Made by a program: the position numbers and the translations under genes
Notes under the pieces: model-generated
Seen by the model: the letters and a program-made list of their open reading frames with translations, nothing else
Told to the model about the DNA's origin: nothing
Database searches by the model: none
DNA from: Syntrophaceae bacterium
GTDB taxonomy: Bacteria; Desulfobacterota; Syntrophia; Syntrophales; UBA2185
DNA: 5,510 nucleotides
NCBI GenBank assembly: GCA_017885225.1
Contig: JAFNGM010000063.1
Span: forward strand, 1 to 5,510
Direction of reading: 5' to 3'
Shown: positions 1 through 4,994 of the stretch, piece by piece
Layout: each line of letters begins with the position of its first letter
How positions within the stretch are numbered: position 1 is the first letter of the stretch

Positions 1-761
1 CTTGCCATATCTCCATGTTTTTTATATGTCTCCGTCAATTCATCTTTTTCCAGATGGGCTTGATAGATCGACAGCCCCATTACCAGCATCACGCTGAGTA
101 AAGTAGCCAAGACGCTGAAATCAAATGGTAAGAAGAAGAAGAAAAAGGGACAGGCAAGAAGGGCGATTAATATACTGTAGTTTACAACTCTCTTCCAGAT
201 AAATGAAGGAGTCTCCTCCCATCTGATCGTGTAACAACAGCTGTCGCCAGAAACATGCATACAAGTATGATGATCGATTTCGGCAAGTTTATTTGTGAAG
301 AGCTTGGCCATGCCTTCGAATATTCCTAGCCGATTTTCACACTGGTAGGGCTTTTCCTTAACACCAGGGTTTTGAATAGCCACAGCTTCGATCGCGGTAG
401 GTCCAATCTTTTTTGTCTGGAGGGAAGAACCCCGCGACATATAAGGATAGAGCATGTCAAGAAAGGCATAAACAGACGTAGGTGTCATGAAACCGAGTGT
501 ATACTGTGACACCGCGCCAGCCGAACAAGTGAATTGCCCAACCTTTCTGGCAATATCAGAGTCCCCAGTCGTTTTTACGAGAATCTCATAAAAGCGATCG
601 ACCTGTTTTTGGGTGAGCCAATGCCCTTCGTCCTCGATCTGATATGTTGTTATTTCTGCATAATTCCAAATAGGAATCATATCTAATTGAGGATGATATT
701 TGTCGATGTATTCGGCGAAGCTCCTTATTATTTTTGTATTATATAATGGGGTATCTTCCAT
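1..761 (-). CDS. N-terminal part of a membrane-bound sensor protein (V4R/H-NOX-like sensory domain plus two membrane segments), partial
   Basis: An open frame starts at ATG 761 and runs off the left edge after 253 codons without a stop. Residues 1 to about 185 form a soluble domain. Residues 85-182 resemble the V4R/H-NOX-type sensory fold: a helical stretch with FMTPTSVYAFLDMLYP, then strands, then a Cys/His-rich end (H165, C167, H169, G172-D173, C175, C176) closing on YTIRW. Two hydrophobic segments follow, about 194-212 (five Phe in a row) and 214-233. After them comes a charged helical stretch (HLEKDELTETYKKHG) that looks like the start of a signalling coiled coil. In the deltaproteobacterial proteins I recall with this N-terminus, a PAS, histidine kinase or GGDEF output follows; that part lies outside the window, so the output is inference. 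The start has only a weak ribosome site (GAG 7-9 bases upstream), but an in-frame TGA lies a little further upstream. The gene is 88 bp downstream of the PilZ gene on the same strand, so co-transcription is possible. Confidence 0.75.
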   Translation of the reverse strand, partial: MEDTPLYNTKIIRSFAEYIDKYHPQLDMIPIWNYAEITTYQIEDEGHWLTQKQVDRFYEILVKTTGDSDIARKVGQFTCSAGAVSQYTLGFMTPTSVYAFLDMLYPYMSRGSSLQTKKIGPTAIEAVAIQNPGVKEKPYQCENRLGIFEGMAKLFTNKLAEIDHHTCMHVSGDSCCYTIRWEETPSFIWKRVVNYSILIALLACPFFFFFLPFDFSVLATLLSVMLVMGLSIYQAHLEKDELTETYKKHGDMA

Positions 762-849
762 TTTACGCTCGATTATGTGCGGGATAGCCAGTCAAGTTCA
801 TTTTACTTTATAAATTATTCGTCAAAAAAGTGTTGTTTCTTTAGTGCAA

Positions 850-2949
850 CTACTCATGATTCATTCTGAATCTTCTCTGTAAGTATTCTACAAATTCATT
901 TGCACTCGGGTAATGCAGCACATTGAGAATCCACATCTGGTATTTTTTTTCGCAGGGAACATTTATCATGTCATTATACGTTGAAGGGTAAATCAGGAGT
1001 GGAATGTGATCAAGTTGATAGACTCCTGTGAGGTGCGCAACGGCAAGAGAAAGATCTTCCCATGGCAGATTTTCCGGATCAATTATCAGGATTTTGATCC
1101 CATTCAATAACTCGGATAGATTTGCTCCCATATCTGACTGATTCACAATCAAAACAGCCTTCAGACAATTCTTGTTGGCGAGTGAATGTGTTTTCCATTC
1201 TCTGCAAAAATTAAATCTTCGGGCCGTGCTTTCCAGAGATTCATCATTGACATCTTTATGAGTTAAACTCAGTGCATCAAACAAATATCCTCCGGAATGG
1301 TGTTTTAGGAATTGATCTAACTCCCATAACTCAGAGGGCGTGCTCTCGTGAAGAGACCACCCCGGCTTCAACTGGTTCTGGGGTGTACCCACCGGAAAAG
1401 TCATGTAAGAGAAAAGATCGAGTGAACAGATCTTTGGGTTGTTTATTTCCCTGGCAAAACCACCGAATACACGTTCAGGAAATTTATTTTCAGGCCGGAA
1501 ATAGCATATAATATAATTCATTTTCGCGGACGGGAGATGGTACATGCCGTACACAAACTGCACTACTTGCTTGAGAACAACGAATCCAGGACGTTTTTGT
1601 TCCAGTGGCCTCGCCGCGTGATGATGGATCATCCATGCACGTTCATAGGCGCGTATCATGGATAGGTGGCCATATATCTTTCCGTTTTTTTCATACGTAA
1701 AGTGCATGGCGATCTCGGAATTTTCCTGATAGAGCTTCCTGTAAGTGTTTTTAAATTCTTCGCGGTGATCTTGCATCAATTTATATTTTTTAGGGTAAAT
1801 AAAACCAGTATCGAAGAAGAACTCCCAGAGAGCATCCATATCCACTTCGGAAGAGACACAGGCATGGGAGTCCGTGTTTAAACTGAGAATGCGATTCAAG
1901 CGGCTGTAGCTATTGACATCCATATCCAGAATGGCGATGCCGCAGCAGATATTGTTTTCCTGCTGTTTACGGCGGTAGAGTACCTGGGCTGTACAATTCA
2001 TTTTCAGCTCGCCGGCATAGACTATTGAGAGCTCATGCATGATCATTCCCGGCATTAAACTTCCGTCTTTCGCATCATCAAATAGAGAAAAACCCGTGAT
2101 AGAAATATCAAAAATGTCGCGATTGACTTTCTTTTTTGAAAAGGGATGTTCGAAAATAGCAATGGGCGGTGGAATGATACGGCGGCGAGGATGACGTATT
2201 TTCTTTGCTTTGAATCGGTGGATATAGCTGCTTAAGGGAGCGAGTACAATTTCCCACCCGTATAGGTCACGTTTCTGCCTTATAAAATGGCAGTTCCCGG
2301 AAAAATACATTCTGTCAGTGTTTATTAAACGTATTGTGGATGTAACGTCTGGATTAAACCAATGAAACGAAGATGGCGAATCAGGATTGATCCTTATGCG
2401 GAAGGCGAGGGGACTGAAATCCACCAGCTTGCCTCTGGCGAGAAATCCGCTCTGCATTAATTCTGCCGTAACATCCTGGCAGGCAAAGCGAGTTGTCCCG
2501 CGCCTGCTTATGATATAGCTCTTTTCCGGCAAGCGTATTGTAAACCCCGTGTTGCTAATACTCAGCAGCATTGCGGGTATCAGTGTAATGGAATGATTGT
2601 CCGTAATGATAAGGTATTGAAGCTGAAAATTTTCCAGGCTGAAACCATCGTAACCTTTATCCCAGGTGCAGGTTAATTCGTCCTCCAGGCTGATCTCGGG
2701 TATGGCGTTTACAAGAATTCCATCCTCATACTTGGAACTGCGCAAGAGAGCACGGATGTAACCACTTGTGAAATGAATATGGTTAAGTGTATTTATCAGC
2801 CTTTCTTTTTCAAGATGAGTGGCGGATTCAAGGGCATCGATGAGATCATCATGCTGAAAAAGCCATGGCGGAAGAAACGTTTCATCAGATGGTTTTTTTA
2901 TACTTCTGATATCAGTAAGAACCTTCTGCCAAATCTTTTTGTCTTTCAT
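850..2949 (-). CDS. Double PilZ-domain protein with C-terminal acyltransferase-like (FeeM/GNAT-type) region
   Basis: A 699-residue soluble protein with no signal peptide or membrane segment. Residues 1-75 are mostly helical. About 76-147 resembles the beta-rich N-domain of YcgR-like proteins. PilZ domain 1 spans about 148-240, with R150-x3-R154 and a degenerate second motif D177-F-S179-P-L-A182 (Ala for the usual Gly). PilZ domain 2 spans about 250-355, with R252-x3-R256 and a perfect D281-I-S283-I-T-G286. These RxxxR and D/NxSxxG motifs bind cyclic di-GMP in the PilZ family. Residues about 372-695 look like an acyl-CoA N-acyltransferase fold of the FeeM/autoinducer-synthase kind: WEFFFDTGFIYPKK near 375-388, a WMIHHHAAR strand near 439-447 followed by a helix, and a second half ending in KKYQMWILN. 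I assign this part by pattern only. The predicted role is an acyltransferase, or an inactive relative, controlled by cyclic di-GMP; the substrate is unknown. ATG 2949 has no clear Shine-Dalgarno sequence. The TAG stop is at 850-852. Confidence 0.85.
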   Translation of the reverse strand: MKDKKIWQKVLTDIRSIKKPSDETFLPPWLFQHDDLIDALESATHLEKERLINTLNHIHFTSGYIRALLRSSKYEDGILVNAIPEISLEDELTCTWDKGYDGFSLENFQLQYLIITDNHSITLIPAMLLSISNTGFTIRLPEKSYIISRRGTTRFACQDVTAELMQSGFLARGKLVDFSPLAFRIRINPDSPSSFHWFNPDVTSTIRLINTDRMYFSGNCHFIRQKRDLYGWEIVLAPLSSYIHRFKAKKIRHPRRRIIPPPIAIFEHPFSKKKVNRDIFDISITGFSLFDDAKDGSLMPGMIMHELSIVYAGELKMNCTAQVLYRRKQQENNICCGIAILDMDVNSYSRLNRILSLNTDSHACVSSEVDMDALWEFFFDTGFIYPKKYKLMQDHREEFKNTYRKLYQENSEIAMHFTYEKNGKIYGHLSMIRAYERAWMIHHHAARPLEQKRPGFVVLKQVVQFVYGMYHLPSAKMNYIICYFRPENKFPERVFGGFAREINNPKICSLDLFSYMTFPVGTPQNQLKPGWSLHESTPSELWELDQFLKHHSGGYLFDALSLTHKDVNDESLESTARRFNFCREWKTHSLANKNCLKAVLIVNQSDMGANLSELLNGIKILIIDPENLPWEDLSLAVAHLTGVYQLDHIPLLIYPSTYNDMINVPCEKKYQMWILNVLHYPSANEFVEYLQRRFRMNHE

Positions 2950-2990
2950 CTATCAAAGCGCCATAATTACGGATATACCAAATTTGTGGC

Positions 2991-3020
2991 ATTATGTGGT
3001 TGAAAAAATTAATTTGAGAA
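2991..3020 (-). promoter_or_regulatory. Candidate sigma-70 promoter for the PilZ gene
   Basis: Read on the minus strand, TTCTCA (3020-3015) is followed after 18 bases by CATAAT (2996-2991). Each box differs only modestly from TTGACA and TATAAT. Transcription would begin near 2984 and leave a leader of about 35 bases before the ATG at 2949. The DNA is AT-rich, so chance matches are likely. Confidence 0.25.
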
Positions 3021-3044
3021 CATCACTGAATAAAAGTGTATAAT
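3014..3044 (+). promoter_or_regulatory. Candidate distal plus-strand promoter with a perfect -10 box
   Basis: A perfect TATAAT at 3039-3044 is preceded by TTGAGA at 3014-3019. The 19-base spacer is longer than ideal. If used, it would give the crotonase gene a leader of about 250 bases. It overlaps the candidate minus-strand promoter, so the two could compete. Confidence 0.2.
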
Positions 3045-3152
3045 GAAACCTCATATCACGCATGAAAAAGTGAACCTTAAAACAAACCTCTCAATAAGAA
3101 AAAGAAATACTATTTCAACCTGAATCTATTTTCTTATATACTAAACAAGTGT

Positions 3153-3165
3153 TATTTGTCAAATA
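3153..3165. repeat. 13-bp inverted repeat overlapping the candidate crotonase promoter (possible operator)
   Basis: TATTTG-T-CAAATA is a perfect palindrome around a central T. It covers the -35 box of the candidate promoter at 3156-3184. Its position suits a repressor operator, but its length and AT content also allow chance. No regulator gene lies nearby to pair with it. Confidence 0.3.
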
Positions 3166-3184
3166 TTATTAAGTTATTTATGGT
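3156..3184 (+). promoter_or_regulatory. Candidate proximal promoter for the crotonase gene
   Basis: TTGTCA at 3156-3161 and TATGGT at 3179-3184 are separated by an ideal 17-base spacer and lie about 120 bases upstream of the start codon. The -35 box sits inside the inverted repeat TATTTGTCAAATA (3153-3165), which would suit control by a repressor. A further pair, TTGAGC (3224-3229) and GATAAT (3245-3250), has a short 15-base spacer and is less likely. Confidence 0.35.
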
Positions 3185-3291
3185 TACGTTACATTAAAAA
3201 GTTTTATCAGTTATACATTCACCTTGAGCATAAAGAATAAATTTGATAATAACTCTTGTATGCTTCGAATGCCTTTTTTAGGAAATTCTGA

Positions 3292-3297
3292 AAGGAG
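3292..3297 (+). promoter_or_regulatory. Strong ribosome binding site of the crotonase gene
   Basis: AAGGAG lies 6 bases before ATG 3304. This fixes the start there rather than at the internal Met codon three residues later (residue 4). Confidence 0.85.
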
Positions 3298-3303
3298 AAA
3301 CGT

Positions 3304-4113
3304 ATGGCATTGATGTATGAAAAAGAAGGGCATATTGCAAAAGTAGGTCTCAATCGTCCTGAGGAAAAGAATGCTCTTGATCCCGAAATATTGATGGATC
3401 TTCATCGCGCATGGATGGATGTGAATGAGGATGAGAAAGTACGGGTTGTGATTCTCTATTCTTGCATACCGGATATCTTCTGTTCCGGTATGGACCTGAA
3501 GACGGCAGTTCCTGTGCTCACGAGAGCCAGAGCACCTGAGAGTGACGCGGAGCGATGGCTGATACAAGTAGGGCCGCAGGTGGGTGAGGCTATGCTGAAG
3601 CCCAACATTGTAAAGAAACCTGTAATCGCTGCAGTCAACGGTTATTGCCTGACAGGGGGATTTGAGATGATTATGGGTGCGGACTTGAGGATTGCCTCAG
3701 AAAATGCAATGTTCCAGATGAGAGAAGCAAGTCTGGGTATAATGCCCATCGGTGGCGGTAATATTTATCTGCCACGTATCCTGTCGCCATGCAGGGCGCT
3801 GGAAATTCTCCTCACATCGGGGAATTTCCGTGCAAGAACTTTGTGCGAGTGGGGTTTTCTCAATCATGTGGTGCCATCCCCGGACGATTTGATGAAAAAG
3901 GCCATGGAATTGGCAGATAACATTGCCGGCAATGGTCCTCTTGCCATCCAGGGAATAATTAAGTGCTACAGGGAAACTCGTGATATGTCTTATGCGGATG
4001 CCTTTAAGAGGGAAATGGAGATTGGTGTGCCTATATTTGGAAGTCAGGATGCACGGGAGGGAATCCGTGCTCAAAAAGAGCGACGTAAGCCAAATTTCCC
4101 CGGTAAATACTAA
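3304..4113 (+). CDS. Enoyl-CoA hydratase/isomerase family protein (crotonase fold)
   Basis: The protein has 269 residues, the usual length for a single-domain crotonase. It begins with the family pattern of a short strand pair and LNRPEEKNALD (16-26). The first oxyanion-hole segment is IFCSGMDLK (58-66), and the second is NGYCLTGGFEM (112-122), followed by the helix GADLRIAS (125-132). E121 and E141 (in MREASLG) align with the two catalytic glutamates of rat mitochondrial enoyl-CoA hydratase (Glu144 and Glu164), which favours a hydratase over other members. One departure is Thr117 in the usual Gly-Gly-Gly stretch. The C-terminus (SQDAREGIRAQKERRKPNF) is typical and contributes to trimer packing and CoA binding. 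The likely reaction is hydration of an enoyl-CoA in the cytoplasm during fatty or aromatic acid degradation, but the exact substrate cannot be read from the sequence. No thiolase, dehydrogenase or ligase is adjacent. Confidence 0.9.
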   Translation: MALMYEKEGHIAKVGLNRPEEKNALDPEILMDLHRAWMDVNEDEKVRVVILYSCIPDIFCSGMDLKTAVPVLTRARAPESDAERWLIQVGPQVGEAMLKPNIVKKPVIAAVNGYCLTGGFEMIMGADLRIASENAMFQMREASLGIMPIGGGNIYLPRILSPCRALEILLTSGNFRARTLCEWGFLNHVVPSPDDLMKKAMELADNIAGNGPLAIQGIIKCYRETRDMSYADAFKREMEIGVPIFGSQDAREGIRAQKERRKPNFPGKY

Positions 4114-4238
4114 TGGATTTGTGAATGATCATACATTAAGACGATGAGGCGATTGTCTTCACGGATGAAGTGTTCATTATGAAGTGACGAAATGGGGGGG
4201 TCGTATCTTAGTTTCGAAACATTGTCGCGGTGAATTGG

Positions 4239-4258
4239 TTCCGGGACTTGTCCCGGGA
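4239..4258. repeat. GC-rich hairpin, possibly a REP-type dispersed palindrome
   Basis: Arms TTCCGGGA (4239-4246) and TCCCGGGA (4251-4258) pair across the loop CTTG with one G-U pair. No T-run follows on either strand, which argues against an intrinsic terminator. Its CCGGGAC/GTCCCGG core resembles the REP-like palindromes scattered in many bacterial genomes; this is inference from a single copy. Confidence 0.4.
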
Positions 4259-4300
4259 TATGCACAAATGGTTTAAACTTAATAAGCATAAGTATCAACA

Positions 4301-4306
4301 AGGAGG
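4301..4306 (+). promoter_or_regulatory. Consensus ribosome binding site of the diiron protein gene
   Basis: A full AGGAGG lies 6 bases before ATG 4313 and fixes that start rather than the Met codon at residue 5. It suggests efficient translation. Confidence 0.85.
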
Positions 4307-4312
4307 CTGATC

Positions 4313-4831
4313 ATGACAAAACGGATGGATGCATTGAAGGTTGCTCTTAACAACGAGATGAAGGAACATGAGTTTTATTTGAAAAACGCGGAAAGAACGA
4401 AAAATGCTGTCGGCAAGGCTATGTTTACACAAATAGCAGGGGAGGAGCTGGAACACCACGAAAGGCTCAAGCAGCTTCACGAGAACTGGATAAAGGAAAA
4501 GAAATGGCCGGAAACTGTTCCCCTGAAAGTGAAAGAGACTACTGTTAATAAAGTTTTGAAAGAGGCAGCAAAAAAAGCCCCCAAGGGAGCCAAAGGGGAT
4601 GCAGATGATCTAAAGGCTATTCGGGTGGCTATCGAGTTTGAAGGAAAAGGCGCCGAAAACTATGCAAGACTCCGCGATCAAATGAGCGATCCGAGGGAAA
4701 AGGCCTTTTTTAATCTCCTCGCGGATATTGAACATGAGCACTATGTATCGCTCAAAGACACAGAGCAATATATGATAGATCCTGCTGCGTGGTTTAGAGA
4801 AAAAGAGGAAGGTGGGCTGGATGGTGCCTAG
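4313..4831 (+). CDS. Ferritin-like diiron protein, rubrerythrin family, without rubredoxin domain
   Basis: The protein has 172 residues and is predicted to fold as a four-helix bundle. Helix 1 is near 5-28 (NNEMKEHEFYLKNAE, with E15, E18 and E20 as ligand candidates). Helix 2 is near 33-60 with E45-L-E-H48. A Lys/Ala-rich linker spans about 72-96, helix 3 is near 98-121 (E108, E110, Y117), and helix 4 is near 126-150 with E140-H-E-H143. The paired ExxH motifs and the acidic residues of helices 1 and 3 form the diiron site typical of rubrerythrins. The C-terminal rubredoxin domain (two CxxC pairs) is absent and the protein contains no Cys, so electrons must come from another protein. Family members reduce hydrogen peroxide or handle iron in the cytoplasm of anaerobes. 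A GFRE-type tail ends in a short acidic stretch. The gene is followed by a strong terminator. The exact function is inferred from family only. Confidence 0.88.
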   Translation: MTKRMDALKVALNNEMKEHEFYLKNAERTKNAVGKAMFTQIAGEELEHHERLKQLHENWIKEKKWPETVPLKVKETTVNKVLKEAAKKAPKGAKGDADDLKAIRVAIEFEGKGAENYARLRDQMSDPREKAFFNLLADIEHEHYVSLKDTEQYMIDPAAWFREKEEGGLDGA

Positions 4832-4832
4832 T

Positions 4833-4860
4833 CGAACCGGGCGGATTTGCCGGTTCGTTG
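4833..4860 (+). terminator. Weak hairpin directly after the diiron gene
   Basis: CGAACCGG (4833-4840) pairs with CCGGTTCG (4850-4857) around a 9-base loop, starting two bases after the stop codon. The following sequence (TTGTTTCTC) is only moderately T-rich. It may act as a first, leaky terminator or as a 3' end that protects the mRNA. Confidence 0.5.
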
Positions 4861-4884
4861 TTTCTCTACATGACATACTGCAGG

Positions 4885-4924
4885 GGACCTCTCTGAAACA
4901 GATATTTCAGAGAGGTCCTTTTTT
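4885..4924 (+). terminator. Strong Rho-independent terminator after the diiron gene
   Basis: A perfect 14-bp stem is formed by 4885-4898 (GGACCTCTCTGAAA) and 4905-4918, with the six-base loop CAGATA, followed at once by six T (4919-4924). This is the classic intrinsic terminator form. It works only for plus-strand transcription, because on the minus strand the stem is followed by CCTGCAG and not by T. Confidence 0.93.
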
Positions 4925-4928
4925 ATGG

Positions 4929-4940
4929 TATGCCGGCATA
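4929..4940. repeat. 12-bp perfect palindrome TATGCCGGCATA
   Basis: A perfect palindrome lies between the terminator and the end of der. It may be a binding site or chance; there is no other evidence. Confidence 0.25.
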
Positions 4941-4969
4941 CAAATCCTGTGCGGGGAATATAGGTAAGT

Positions 4970-4994
4970 ACGCAACCTCTCGTTATGGTTGCGT
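4970..4994 (-). repeat. Hairpin spanning the der stop codon
   Basis: ACGCAACC (4970-4977) and GGTTGCGT (4987-4994) form a perfect 8-bp stem with a 9-base loop. The loop carries the first two bases of the TAA stop (the complement of 4983-4985) and all of it in total. On the minus strand no clear T-run follows, so it is at best a weak terminator or an mRNA 3'-end structure for der. Confidence 0.4.

Larger units (their letters stand above)
2950..3303. promoter_or_regulatory. AT-rich divergent intergenic region between the PilZ gene and the crotonase gene
   Basis: This 354-bp stretch contains no convincing gene. It separates two divergently read genes and so must hold the promoters of both. It is markedly richer in A and T than the flanking coding sequence. 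It contains candidate sigma-70 boxes on both strands (listed separately) and a 13-bp inverted repeat, TATTTGTCAAATA, at 3153-3165. The only open frame of note on the plus strand encodes 26 residues (3043-3123) and has no ribosome site. Confidence 0.6.
4114..4312. other. Intergenic region with several small inverted and direct repeats
   Basis: This 199-bp gap holds no gene. It contains a small hairpin CTTCA-CGGA-TGAAG (4157-4170), a direct repeat of ATGAAGTG with a 14-bp period (4165-4172 and 4179-4186), a run of seven G (4194-4200), the palindromes GTTTCGAAAC (4211-4220) and GTTTAAAC (4270-4277), and a GC-rich hairpin (4239-4258). None of the hairpins is followed by a T-run, so I see no intrinsic terminator for the crotonase gene. 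Read-through into the diiron gene is therefore possible. I found no convincing sigma-70 promoter. Confidence 0.5.

Noticed and set aside
762..849. Possible promoter for the sensor gene (TTGACG at 825-820 on the minus strand) and a weak hairpin before a T-run
   Set aside because: No -10 box sits at a workable spacing from TTGACG (the best, TAAAAT, is only 14 bases away), and the hairpin stem is only 4 bp.
3043..3123. 26-codon open frame on the plus strand in the divergent gap (starts MKPHITHEK)
   Set aside because: Its ATG overlaps the candidate TATAAT box, it has no ribosome binding site, and the composition looks like random AT-rich DNA.
3211..3567. 118-residue minus-strand open frame overlapping the start of the crotonase gene
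   Set aside because: It lies opposite a clear crotonase coding region with a strong ribosome site and resembles no known protein; it is a shadow of the real gene.
3697..4074. 125-residue minus-strand open frame inside the crotonase gene
   Set aside because: It lies wholly antisense to conserved crotonase coding sequence and has no recognisable domain.
4194..4200. Run of seven G as a phase-variable tract
   Set aside because: It lies in non-coding DNA well away from the start codon and outside any recognised promoter spacer, so slippage would have no clear effect.
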